From CAZMUQ01 sp964569845 (GTDB taxonomy: Archaea > Thermoproteota > Bathyarchaeia > Hecatellales > Hecatellaceae), in NCBI GenBank assembly GCA_964569845.1, contig CAZMUQ010000001.1, forward strand, positions 78,325-142,324: 64,000 nt of DNA, in the 5' to 3' direction. This document shows, in pieces, positions 1 through 7,969 of the stretch. The notes under the pieces are model-generated. The model worked only from the letters and a program-made list of their open reading frames with translations. It did no database searches and was not told the DNA's origin. Made by a program: the position numbers and the translations under genes. The stretch's first letter is position 1; the number at the start of each line of letters is the position of its first letter.

Positions 1-158
1 TTCTCTTAGCAAATAGAGTTTTTGACACCTTTTCTTTTAATGCATCAATATTAAATGTAATCTCGGTAAGGCTGTTACAGCTTGGACATCTATAGATAAC
101 CTCGTTGAATATTAAAAGACCTACCACATTCTAAGCATTTTTGAAGAAAAGTATCCAA
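1..158 (-). pseudogene. threonine synthase-like N-terminus, cut by the window edge, with apparent frameshift
   Basis: Only the first ~50 codons lie in the window. From a TTG at 158, preceded by a good GGAGG ribosome binding site, the frame reads LDTFLQKCLECGRSFNIQ and then hits a stop. Shifting frame near position 100 continues as EVIYRCPSCNSLTEITF, so the joined product has the CxxC-x(n)-CxxC zinc ribbon and the following sequence typical of archaeal threonine synthase N-termini. The catalytic PLP domain would lie to the left of position 1. A one-base indel is either a sequencing error or a real lesion. Family assignment rests on a short stretch, so it is tentative; cysteate synthase or another threonine-synthase paralogue is possible. 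Confidence 0.55.
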
Positions 159-213
159 AGATTGTTAAGCCTCCTTAACAAAGAGTTAGGTATTTTCAGG
201 TTTTTATGTTTAC

Positions 214-453
214 CTAGCCAGAGCAGTATACGTAACCTTTAACTCTCCGGATAAATCTGTCGCATACAAAGCATTCAAGAAAAGATACAGGGGAACCCTT
301 TAAGGGACATTCAACAGCTTCCTTTTTTAGCCTTGACAATACTCGTTTTGAAAAAACTCCCTTAAATTCTTCAAGTTTTTCGGCAGGTACTTTTAATGGT
401 TTTTGGAGCACCTTAACTTCAAGCTTATACTTATATTTAGAGGGAGTAGCCAT
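214..453 (-). CDS. small cysteine-containing protein of unknown function (79 aa)
   Basis: I do not recognise this family. The protein begins with a basic stretch and has a cysteine-rich C-terminal half: Cys in AVECPLKG, a CxxC in LECFVCDRF, and a last Cys three residues from the end (YVYCSG). This spacing could bind one metal ion, as in small archaeal zinc-ribbon proteins, but this is inference. It sits upstream of the threonine synthase-like gene on the same strand, with about 55 nt between them, so the two may be co-transcribed. There is no signal peptide or membrane segment. It may be a genuine small gene because the codon pattern resembles its neighbours and the ATG follows an AT-rich promoter region. 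Confidence 0.5.
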   Translation of the reverse strand: MATPSKYKYKLEVKVLQKPLKVPAEKLEEFKGVFSKRVLSRLKKEAVECPLKGSPVSFLECFVCDRFIRRVKGYVYCSG

Positions 454-552
454 AAGCTATGGGGCACCTCTTTATCTTCGCTTTGCTGATAAGGTAGCTT
501 CCATTTTAAAAGTACTTTTGTTAACTTAAATTTATTAGGATTTACCTCTAAC

Positions 553-861
553 TTATTGTACTTCTATGTTTTCCTTAGAAAACCCTAATGCTATCAACTT
601 TTCCTTAGCTTTTTCTCTATGGTCTCCTTGAAGAATTATTTGGTTATTTTTTGCTGTTCCACCACATGCACAAAAAGCTTTAAGTTCAGCTGCAAGCTTA
701 TTGATATCTACACCCTTAGTATCAATTCCTTCAACAATTGTTACAGGCTTATTCCACTTTCTTTTTTCAAGTCTAACTTTAATTTTTTGCTGATCCTTAC
801 TTATTTCACCACATACACAAAGGTCTTTTGGTAATCCACAAACTTCACAAATTTCAGCCAT
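553..861 (-). CDS. translation initiation factor aIF1 (SUI1 family)
   Basis: This 102-aa protein is the archaeal homologue of eIF1/SUI1, which binds the small ribosomal subunit near the P site and enforces start-codon fidelity. The N-terminus carries a Cys-rich tail (CEVCGLPKDLCVCG, residues 5-18) common in archaeal SUI1 proteins, followed by the compact SUI1 fold with KPVTIVEGID, the ACGGTAK turn (residues ~66-71) and IILQGDHREKAKEKL. Length is normal for the family. It is divergent from the CitG-like gene on the other strand. Its 5' end limits how far upstream that neighbour can start. Confidence 0.95.
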   Translation of the reverse strand: MAEICEVCGLPKDLCVCGEISKDQQKIKVRLEKRKWNKPVTIVEGIDTKGVDINKLAAELKAFCACGGTAKNNQIILQGDHREKAKEKLIALGFSKENIEVQ

Positions 862-950
862 ATTTTTTCCTTAAACTCCCTTTTTTTCTATCTGAATATT
901 TAAGGTTTGAGTCTAAAAGAATAATAAAGTTTACCTATATTTATTTGTTG

Positions 951-1922
951 TTGACATCATTAAATCCCCTTAAGAATATTGCTGAAGAAATCGCAAATTT
1001 AGCTCAGCTTGCTGTTGCTCTTGAGGCTTGTAGCTACCCTAAACCAGGAGCAGTTCATAGGTTTTCTGACTTTAAAGATACAAAACTTGAACATTTTATT
1101 GCGGGTAGTATAGCTGTAGGCCCAGCTATGAGAAAGTTGGCTTTTAAAGGTTTACTTGTAAAAAATGGGAAAATAAATTTACAGAATGTAAACATTGGGA
1201 AACATATCATGGAGGCTATTATTGCAACAAGAAATTTGCATCATGGTGGAAACACTAATCTTGGTGTTGTTACACTACTTGCACCCACAATTGTAGGCAC
1301 TGCAATGATGGGATACAATTATCACCATAAATTTAACATCAATTCCTTATCTAGAAATGTCAAAAAAATTGTTAAATCAACTACAGTAAAAGATGCAATA
1401 AATTTTTATAGGGCAGTAGGAGAAGCTAAAGCTGGAGGATTAGGAAAAGTAAGCTGTGGAATACCTGATGTAAATGATCCTAAGGCATTAAAAATTCTTC
1501 AAGACAAAAACATAACCCTATATAAGGTTATGAGAACCTGTGCAAAATGGGATACAATATGTAGTGAATGGATTACAGGTATACAAATATCAACCCAAAT
1601 TGGTTATCCAACAATAAAGGAAGTTTATGATAAGACAGGGGATTTAAACAAGGCTATTGTACAATGTTTTCTCACAATTTTAGCCAAACATGCAGACAGT
1701 CTAATAGCAAGAAAAAACGGCTTAAAAATTGCAAAAAAAGTTACAGAAAAAGCAAAAAAAGTATTAGCTATGGGTGGTGTTCTTACAAGAAACGGATTGA
1801 ATGAAGTAAAAAAACTTGATAGAGAATTAAAAACTCCGGATAATAGGCTAAATCCTGGAACAACAGCAGATTTAACGGTGAATTCGATTTTTATATCTCT
1901 TCTTGATAATATAAGGCCATAA
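951..1922 (+). CDS. triphosphoribosyl-dephospho-CoA synthase-like protein (CitG/MdcB family)
   Basis: The protein matches the archaeal CitG-domain family: ALEACSYPKPGAVHRFSDF near the start (the conserved KPGNVH-like motif), RNLHHGGNTNLGVVTLLAP in the middle, HADSLIARKNG and a C-terminal NPGTTADLTVNSIFISLL. In bacteria CitG makes the prosthetic group of citrate lyase; the archaeal homologues occur without citrate or malonate lyase genes and their substrate is uncertain. The open frame extends left to 828, but that would overlap aIF1 and its sequence is unlike the family, so I prefer one of three consecutive TTG codons at 945-953. A TATA-like AATATTTAAG lies around 893-902. No obvious operon partner follows. 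Confidence 0.82.
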   Translation: MTSLNPLKNIAEEIANLAQLAVALEACSYPKPGAVHRFSDFKDTKLEHFIAGSIAVGPAMRKLAFKGLLVKNGKINLQNVNIGKHIMEAIIATRNLHHGGNTNLGVVTLLAPTIVGTAMMGYNYHHKFNINSLSRNVKKIVKSTTVKDAINFYRAVGEAKAGGLGKVSCGIPDVNDPKALKILQDKNITLYKVMRTCAKWDTICSEWITGIQISTQIGYPTIKEVYDKTGDLNKAIVQCFLTILAKHADSLIARKNGLKIAKKVTEKAKKVLAMGGVLTRNGLNEVKKLDRELKTPDNRLNPGTTADLTVNSIFISLLDNIRP

Positions 1923-1933
1923 AAAAGTTTAAA

Positions 1934-3085
1934 CTATAACTTCCCTATTATTGCTCTTGCAATAGTATTTTTTTGAATTTCTCTTGTTCCCTCATAGATT
2001 TCAGTTATTTTTGCATCTCTGTAAATTCTTTCAACATCGTATTCTCCTATATATCCGTAACCACCAAATATTTGCACAGCTTCATCTGCAACCTCAACAG
2101 CAACTCTTCCAGCATAAGCTTTAGCCATTGAGGTTAAACAGGGATCTATTCTTCCCTGATCAAAATTCCATGCTGCTTTATACACCAAAAGTTTTGCTGT
2201 TTCAATTTTTATTGCCATATCCGCAATTTTGTGTTGAATAACTTGAAATTCAGCAATTTTTTGTCCAAATTGCTCTCTTTGCTTAGCATAATTAACTGCA
2301 CGTTCTAAAGCACCTTCAGCAATACCAAGAGCTTGAGCAGCAATCTCTATTCTACTTTCATCAAAGAACTCTAATGTATGATAAAATCCTCTATTTTCTT
2401 GGCCTACAAGTTTCTCTTTTGAAATTCTGACATTGCTAAAGGATATTTCTCCTGTTAGTGAAGGTCGAATACCCATCTTCCCCCCAATTTTTGTGATATC
2501 CACACCATTAGCATCTTTATCAACAATAAAGAGGCTCTGACCTCTGTATGGTGGTTTGGCTTCAAGATTAGTTTGGCATAAAACAATAAAAAAGCTTGCA
2601 ATAGGAGCATTTGTTATAAGAGTTTTTGTACCATTAATAATCCAATAATCTCCTTCTTTTGAGGCTTTTGTAGACATAAAGGTAATATCACTACCATGCT
2701 CAGGTTCAGTAAAAGCACCTGCAGAAATAGCTTCTCCCTTACATATTTTGGGAAGATATTCCTCCTTTTGCTCTTTACTTCCAAATCTTAAAATTATTTC
2801 AGATGCAAAATCTGATAAAATTAATGCTGTTCCAAGTGTAGAATCAACCTTACAAAATTCTTCAACAACTAAAGCATTCTCAAAAATGCCAAGTCCTTGA
2901 CCACCATACTCCTCAGGAAAATGTACCCCTATAAACCCTAATTTACATGCCTTTCTCCACAACTCAAATGGATATTCTTCTTCTTGCTCAAATTTTCTTG
3001 CCAATTCTCCACTAAATTCTTTTTGGGCAAATTCTCTTGCAGCTTTTTGAATATCTTTTTGAACTTCTGTTAACTCAAAATCCAA
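1934..3085 (-). CDS. acyl-CoA dehydrogenase
   Basis: This 383-aa flavoprotein is a standard acyl-CoA dehydrogenase, oxidising an acyl-CoA to the trans-2-enoyl-CoA and passing electrons to an electron-transfer flavoprotein or similar carrier. The N-terminal helical domain starts FELTEVQKDIQKAAREFA; the FAD-binding region has GAFTEPEHGSDI and the middle beta domain WIINGTKTLITNA. The C-terminal domain has REQFGQKIAEFQVIQHKIADM and IFGGYGYIGEYDVERIYRDA. The usual catalytic glutamate is present in IYEGTREIQ. Length is normal. It stands alone between convergent and divergent genes. Together with the CoA transferase at 31.9 kb and the 4-hydroxybutyryl-CoA dehydratase-like gene at 38.9 kb it indicates short-chain acyl-CoA metabolism, though the substrate cannot be read from sequence. 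Confidence 0.93.
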   Translation of the reverse strand: MDFELTEVQKDIQKAAREFAQKEFSGELARKFEQEEEYPFELWRKACKLGFIGVHFPEEYGGQGLGIFENALVVEEFCKVDSTLGTALILSDFASEIILRFGSKEQKEEYLPKICKGEAISAGAFTEPEHGSDITFMSTKASKEGDYWIINGTKTLITNAPIASFFIVLCQTNLEAKPPYRGQSLFIVDKDANGVDITKIGGKMGIRPSLTGEISFSNVRISKEKLVGQENRGFYHTLEFFDESRIEIAAQALGIAEGALERAVNYAKQREQFGQKIAEFQVIQHKIADMAIKIETAKLLVYKAAWNFDQGRIDPCLTSMAKAYAGRVAVEVADEAVQIFGGYGYIGEYDVERIYRDAKITEIYEGTREIQKNTIARAIIGKL

Positions 3086-3194
3086 AAGCTCACACCAAAC
3101 ATTAAATCACAAAAAACTAAAATATATCCTTAGCGTTATCAAAAAAGGAAAACTTAAACCTTAAGACTATCTCTTACCCAATAGTAAGAGGAGA

Positions 3195-3288
3195 AGCCCG
3201 GTGGTGTAGCGGTCAAGCATGGCAGGCTCTGGTTATTTAAACTAGGAGAAACCTGCCGACGGGAGTTCGAATCTCCCCCGGGCTACCA
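3195..3288 (+). tRNA. tRNA-Gln (CTG) with an 18-nt intron
   Basis: The acceptor stem AGCCCGG (3195-3201) pairs perfectly with CCGGGCT (3278-3284), followed by discriminator A and encoded CCA (3286-3288). The T arm is GGGAG-TTCGAAT-CTCCC. The anticodon stem GCAGG pairs with CCTGC; anticodon CTG is 3229-3231. Eighteen extra bases (3233-3250) follow position 37, the canonical archaeal intron site. They fold into a bulge-helix-bulge: CUCU of the anticodon loop pairs with GGAG in the intron, with three-base bulges GGU and AAA at the two splice sites. Removal gives a normal 76-nt tRNA. Confidence 0.95.
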
Positions 3289-3343
3289 CCCCTTCTCCAA
3301 AAAATTGTAGAGTTATGATAGTGCAACCTCCAGGGTTCAAGCT

Positions 3344-3934
3344 ATGTTTGGCTATGATTGGTCTTATTGGCTTAAGAGTTTTGAGGAAAAAATTGAAATT
3401 CCTGTGGTTATTCGTTTAGATGGAAAGGATTTTCATAACATTTACAATTATTGTAAAAATTTCGATAAGTTTCTCGGTAGGATCATGCTTAAAGCTACTA
3501 AGGAGCTTATGCTTAAAACAGAATTTAAAGCTCAACTAGCTTACATAATTTTTGATGAAGTTAATTTTCTTTTCACAAGGAAAAATCCTTTACCTTATAA
3601 TGGTAAGGCTAGAAAAATTTTAACACTTTTAGCTTCATACTTAACTTCAATTTTTCAAAAAAACTTAGAAAAATATTGTCAATATAGTAAACCACTTGGT
3701 TTTGAAGCAATGATAATAGGTGGTAATGCGCCGGTAAATTATATTTTGGAGTATTTTAAGTGGAGATGTTTCCATACTCTTCAAAAAGCAAAAATTTTGA
3801 AGGTTAAAAGTAAATGGCGAAAATATGGTGTAACACTTTATTTTGAACGGGCAAGCAATCTTCTGGTAAAAAAATACATAGATTTTACATCTGAAGAAGG
3901 GGAAGTGTTGATTAAAAGAATTTTATCGGTTTAA
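3344..3934 (+). CDS. Thg1-like 3'-5' nucleotidyltransferase, divergent
   Basis: The 196-aa protein resembles the tRNA-His guanylyltransferase (Thg1/TLP) family, which adds nucleotides in the 3'-to-5' direction to tRNA 5' ends. Visible features are VVIRLDGKDFHN (residues ~20-31, the family RxDGRxFH motif with the first metal-binding Asp) and AYIIFDEVNFLF (~66-77, equivalent to the SDE motif with the second carboxylates). A later segment, ILEYFKWRCFHTLQ, corresponds to the YFxWRQxDAHINN block, but the HINN residues are missing. It is shorter than eukaryotic Thg1 and lies just downstream of tRNA-Gln. It may be a repair-type TLP or a degenerate paralogue rather than a true tRNA-His enzyme. Confidence 0.75.
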   Translation: MFGYDWSYWLKSFEEKIEIPVVIRLDGKDFHNIYNYCKNFDKFLGRIMLKATKELMLKTEFKAQLAYIIFDEVNFLFTRKNPLPYNGKARKILTLLASYLTSIFQKNLEKYCQYSKPLGFEAMIIGGNAPVNYILEYFKWRCFHTLQKAKILKVKSKWRKYGVTLYFERASNLLVKKYIDFTSEEGEVLIKRILSV

Positions 3935-4119
3935 ATTTATTTACTATTAGTCTAAGGTGTAGAGAAATTGCTTATCTAGGCTATACTTTAAGTAATAATT
4001 GTACACTTTTTTGTTTAAAAATAGAGAAAAACTTTAACTTTTAATTTATTCTCCTAGAAAGTTACGCATAATAATGCTAAAAATAAGATTCTTTTTATTA
4101 AAATTTTAAATGTTTATTG

Positions 4120-5656
4120 TTAACTATTTTTAGATTGTTCTGAAGATAATAATACATTTATTGCACTCAATACTGCTTCAACACTAGCCATAACAATATC
4201 TTCATGAACACCTAATGCTGTAACTGATTTTTCTCCTTTCCTTACTCTTACTACAACTTCAACTACAGCATCTGTTCCTCCTGTAATTGCTTTTACATGG
4301 TAATTTTCAAGGATTATATCAGCTATTATTGATACAGCCTTCTTTATAGCACTTATTGCTGCATCAACAGGTCCAACTCCAACACCTGCTTCAATAAATT
4401 CTTTACCATTAACTTCAAGTGCAACAGAAGCCATAGGAGTAATATTGTTTCCTGTTGTTACTGTAAGATTTTTAAGCTTAATTGGTCGTATTTGCGGAAG
4501 ACCCATTACTGCTTCAGCTATGGCTTGAAGGTCGCTGTAAGTTACTGTTTTACCTTTGTCACCAATACTTTTAACCCTCATGAAAATTTCATTTAATTGT
4601 TCCTCCGATGGATGAATATTTAATTCTTCTTCAAGAATGGTTTTCACACTAAACATTCCAGCATGCTTACCTATCATAAGTTTTCTTCTAACACCCACAA
4701 TCTCGGGTTGAATAGGTTCATAGGTAGATGGGTTAGCTAGGATAGCCTTAGCATGAATACCTGATTCATGGGTAAAAGCATTTTCACCTGTTATAGGCTT
4801 ATTTGGCTGAACCGGAACACCAGTTAAACGTGAAACCGTTGTGGAAAGCTCATATAACTTGTTAGTTTTTATATTAACTTTAAACCTGTAAAGACTTGTA
4901 AGAGCCATTACAACTTCTTCTAATGCTGCATTTCCAGCTCTCTCACCCAAACCATTAACAGTTACATGTGCATATTGTGCCCCAGCCATAATAGCCATAA
5001 TGGTATTTGCTGTAGCTAAACCAAAATCATTATGGCAATGTATGCTAATGGGTTTACTGATGCTTTTACATAAAGTATCTATAAGATTATAACATTTTTC
5101 AGGAGTTAAAACACCGACAGTATCACATAAACAAATTCTATCAGCTCCACCTGCAACGCCTGTTAAAAAGAAGCTTTTAAGAAATTCAACTTCTGCTCTT
5201 GAACCATCTTCAGCTGATAGTTCAACAATTAGTCCATGCTTTTTTGCATAATTAACACATTCATAGGTTAAGTTTAAAACTTCATCCATTGTTTTCCTAA
5301 GCTTATATTGAATTTGAATTTTTGATACTGGAACAACAATATGAACTCCACAAACTTCGCTTTCAATAACTTTATCTATATCTCCAATATTTGCTCTAGC
5401 CATGCTAAAAATCTCAGCATTAAATCCGCTTTGAGCCATAATTTTTAGGGCTTCAAAATCTCCCCTAGAAACACTAGCAAATCCCCCTTCAATAATATCA
5501 ACACCAGCTTCATCTAAAAGCTTAGCAATTCTAAGCTTTTTTTCAGGTGAAAGAGAGATTCCTGGTGTTTGTTCTCCATCTCTTAGAGTTGTGTCAAAAA
5601 TTTTAACTGTACGTGGTTTGGCTTCTTCCTTACCTTTAAATAAAATAACACCCCAT
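4120..5656 (-). CDS. leuA: 2-isopropylmalate synthase / citramalate synthase family, with probable start-region frameshift
   Basis: The enzyme condenses acetyl-CoA with a 2-oxo acid; leucine synthesis (2-isopropylmalate) is most likely given LeuC, LeuD and IlvE in the window, but citramalate or homocitrate synthase cannot be excluded. Motifs in order: FDTTLRDGEQTPGISL, HCHNDFGLATANT (metal-binding HxH), NGLGERAGNAALEEV, HESGIHAKA, GKHAG, then a C-terminal LeuA dimer/regulatory domain (GVGVGPVDAAI). The catalytic N-terminus extends well upstream of the first in-frame ATG at 5439. An ATG at 5656 with a strong purine-rich ribosome binding site is out of frame by one base; dropping one G from the GGGG run at 5651-5654 gives a full product of about 510 residues, the usual family length. 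No other start codon exists in the coding frame. Confidence 0.88.
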
Positions 5657-5721
5657 AATCCTCTCCCTCAACCAACAAGTCTTATAGTAAAGATAGATTC
5701 AACTATAAAAGATTTTTGAAG

Positions 5722-6783
5722 TTAAAGTAGTTCTATGCTTACATATATTGTTTTTGAGGGAATTGTAATGTATTTTTCAATATTTTTTGAAATCCAAACT
5801 CTTCTAATAGCATCAGGATACCACTTACTATATGCTCCTCCATAAGGCAACTTATGTCCAAGCATAAAATCCCTCAAATCCTCACTTAATCCTGCTTCCT
5901 GCATTCTCATATTCCAATACCTCCTAAAAATATGTGGATGAATTTCATATCTTTTTTCTGAAGCTTTTCCTTGAAGCCCTGCTTTTAAGGCAGCCTTATT
6001 AACTATTTCACGTATAGCTGCTGTTGTTAGTGGCATACCTCTTTCATTTTTTGATGCCCTAATAGGCCTTTTTTTTCCGTTTTTTTCCACTTTAACTTTT
6101 GAATAACTTCTAAAGAGCCAGCTATTCTTATCAAGAGTTTCACCATTTTCAATTCTTTCTTTAAGCATCATTTTAAGGCATACAATACTATCATTTCCAA
6201 CTGCAAATCTGTAACTTTCTCCAAGCTTATTTACATTTACACCGTTTATATCTCTTAAAACAGCCGGAACCTCGATTATTAGTGGTGACTCCCCCCTTTC
6301 TAATCCTGATTTAACATGTCCATATCTAAGGGCTGTTAAAACTCCACTACGTTGTCCTGATTGAGCTAAAAAAACTATTACACATTTATCTCGTATGTTA
6401 CTGCATACATCAACCATTTTTGCAATTTCTTCAGGTGTTAAAACATGGAAAGACTCGTATTCAACTCTACCCTTAAATCCTCGAGGCGTAGGTCCTAAAA
6501 ATATGTCATTCCATTTAAAAAAAGATCTTACACAATTATAAGAAAGAATAGCAGTCTTAGAGCTAAGACCATGTCTTATCAAAAAATTATAATACTCTTT
6601 TAGCTTATTATGGATTTTCAGAGGATTTCTTTTTGCTTCAGCAATAAGAGTATCGGGATCTTTTCTTATCCAGCTAATAAATTTCCTAAACCTAATAAGA
6701 TAATTTTTCTTTGTGTTTGGTCTATCAGGGAAATTACTCATCCATCTAGCAATAGATTCAAAGTTTAAGAGGTCTTCTTGCAT
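5722..6783 (-). CDS. tyrosine recombinase / integrase (353 aa)
   Basis: A site-specific recombinase of the tyrosine family. An N-terminal core-binding domain (residues ~1-105) has the usual SAM-like helices (NTKKNYLIRFRKFISWI). The catalytic domain contains the first Arg in AQSGQRSGVLTALRYGHV, the H-x-x-R box in HPHIFRRYWNMRM, the second His in FMLGHKLP, and the nucleophile Tyr probably in YSKWYPDAIRRVW, so it looks active. It is larger than the archaeal chromosome-dimer XerA enzymes and more like integrases of archaeal mobile elements. The nearest tRNA gene, tRNA-Gln, is 2.4 kb away, and I see no clear att duplication. Its promoter holds three copies of an 11-mer. It may be domesticated or the last trace of an integrated element. 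Confidence 0.88.
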   Translation of the reverse strand: MQEDLLNFESIARWMSNFPDRPNTKKNYLIRFRKFISWIRKDPDTLIAEAKRNPLKIHNKLKEYYNFLIRHGLSSKTAILSYNCVRSFFKWNDIFLGPTPRGFKGRVEYESFHVLTPEEIAKMVDVCSNIRDKCVIVFLAQSGQRSGVLTALRYGHVKSGLERGESPLIIEVPAVLRDINGVNVNKLGESYRFAVGNDSIVCLKMMLKERIENGETLDKNSWLFRSYSKVKVEKNGKKRPIRASKNERGMPLTTAAIREIVNKAALKAGLQGKASEKRYEIHPHIFRRYWNMRMQEAGLSEDLRDFMLGHKLPYGGAYSKWYPDAIRRVWISKNIEKYITIPSKTIYVSIELL

Positions 6784-6797
6784 AAAAATCTCTTTTT

Positions 6798-6846
6798 CTT
6801 AGGTTATATAAAGATTTTTCTTTGTATAACTTAGATTATATAAAGA
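6798..6846. promoter_or_regulatory. repeat-containing promoter of the integrase gene
   Basis: Two direct copies of a 17-mer, CTTAG(G/A)TTATATAAAGA, lie at 6798-6814 and 6830-6846, spaced 32 bp (about three helical turns). Between them, at 6819-6829, is an inverted copy of the 11-base core with one change (TCTTTGTATAA). The first copy lies only 15 nt from the integrase ATG, and the cores resemble archaeal TATA boxes, so a protein bound here would block transcription. Autoregulation by the recombinase or a small repressor is inference. Confidence 0.55.
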
Positions 6847-6978
6847 AAAGCGTTGAAAAGGTTATTATGGTAATACATTTTTAACGAAAGCAACGGTTTA
6901 AAAAAGGGAGGTATCAAAAATGTTAAAATTTATGGGCATATATCCCTTCCTTTTTTAATATTCCTTTAATTTTTTACC

Positions 6979-7019
6979 TCCAATTTTTTGGACCTTTGAT
7001 AACCCTCCAAAAAATTGGA
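6979..7019. repeat. perfect inverted repeat, 14-bp arms and 13-nt loop
   Basis: TCCAATTTTTTGGA (6979-6992) and TCCAAAAAATTGGA (7006-7019) are exact reverse complements, separated by CCTTTGATAACCC. Each arm is itself close to palindromic. It lies 38 nt beyond the stop codon of the arginine decarboxylase gene and could act as a transcription terminator or RNA-stability hairpin for it, or as a protein-binding site. A wider imperfect pairing (GGGAGGTATCAAA near 6907 with TTTGATAACCCTCC at 6996-7009) surrounds it. The same 14-mer recurs at 11405-11418. Confidence 0.6.
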
Positions 7020-7056
7020 TAGTGTTTTGATTTTTACTTAAATCAATTAAGAAAAG

Positions 7057-7647
7057 CTAAACTGTCATTCTTTCCTCTCTTATTTGTTGATCTATAATTT
7101 CCTGCTCTACCATTTCTTCTTGCTTATTTTCTTCATTCTCTTTAAGTTCCCATGGGACATATACTAAGGCTACAATAACACTTCCATACTTCCCTTTAGG
7201 AACCTGGAAACATTCACTTTTTATACTTATTGAAGATAATTCCATTCCCCTAATTTTTGCCATTTCTTGTAGTTTCCATTTAAGTTCTTTTTCTATAGCT
7301 TCTTTATCCTTGTATCCGTGTGCCTCTGCTACAATTCCATATTCTTTTCCATTTGCATCAACACCCCACCCCCATCCAATACCTGCACCTATTGTTTCAC
7401 CTGGATTTCCATCCATTCTTGCCATAACACAGAATGTTATAGTTCCAGGGGTAATTTCGCATTTCTCAATATATTCAGCACCTTGTGGAAGAATTGAGGA
7501 AACGCAAACAAGGTTACACTGAGCAATACCTGCTTTCATTAAAGCTGCATCGAATGCATTCAATGGGGAAATATTACTTGTTGCTGAGGCATTTACAATA
7601 AAGAATTTTTTTGGAAGGAATATTTTATGGGTTATATTATTTACCAA
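7057..7647 (-). CDS. pdaD: pyruvoyl-dependent arginine decarboxylase
   Basis: The proenzyme cleaves itself between two serines to form a pyruvoyl group, then decarboxylates arginine to agmatine, the first step of archaeal polyamine synthesis. The cleavage site is seen as CVSSILPQGAEYIE (residues ~48-61). Other conserved parts are ISPLNAFDAALMKAGI near the N-terminus, GETIGAGIGWGWG and EAHGYKDKEAIEKEL. The ~165-residue core matches the family length; about 25 extra charged residues (EENKQEEMVEQEII) form a C-terminal tail. Agmatinase and deoxyhypusine synthase, later steps of the same route, lie together at 47-49 kb. The gene appears monocistronic, followed by the inverted repeat at 6979-7019. 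Confidence 0.93.
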   Translation of the reverse strand: MVNNITHKIFLPKKFFIVNASATSNISPLNAFDAALMKAGIAQCNLVCVSSILPQGAEYIEKCEITPGTITFCVMARMDGNPGETIGAGIGWGWGVDANGKEYGIVAEAHGYKDKEAIEKELKWKLQEMAKIRGMELSSISIKSECFQVPKGKYGSVIVALVYVPWELKENEENKQEEMVEQEIIDQQIREERMTV

Positions 7648-7969
7648 CCTTGACTTTAAACCTCCAATATGTGGGAATTCTTTATTTTATACCAACTTAT
7701 TAAAACTTTTCTCCTGAAAAAGACTTTTTATACAAGTTCAATTTAAATTTTACTCTGAAACTTTGGACTCTTTTTTTGAGAGCTCTATTTTTAACAAATA
7801 TATTTAAAAAATACGCCTATTATAAAGGCATTTTGATAAAGATTTTTCTATATTTTTTGTAAAAATGCTTAAAACCGCAATTTTCTTATAAATTTTCCCT
7901 TTTCGACATTTACATTTAAAAACTTTAGAAAAATTGAGTTATAGATTTAAAAAAATAAATCAAGTATTT
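7648..7969. other. non-coding interval between pdaD and carS
   Basis: About 320 nt of very AT-rich sequence. It must hold the promoter of the arginine decarboxylase gene at its left end and the 3' end of the CarS transcript at its right. I see several T-rich runs but no convincing small ORF, tRNA, stable hairpin or repeat. Confidence 0.6.

Noticed and set aside
828..950. Upstream extension of the CitG-like gene to an ATG at 828
   Set aside because: It would overlap aIF1 on the opposite strand, and the added residues look unlike CitG-family N-termini; TTG codons at 945-953 fit better.
5657..7056. Integrase region as an active integrated element
   Set aside because: Only the recombinase is recognisable; no att duplication, replication gene or cargo is visible around it and the neighbours are housekeeping genes.
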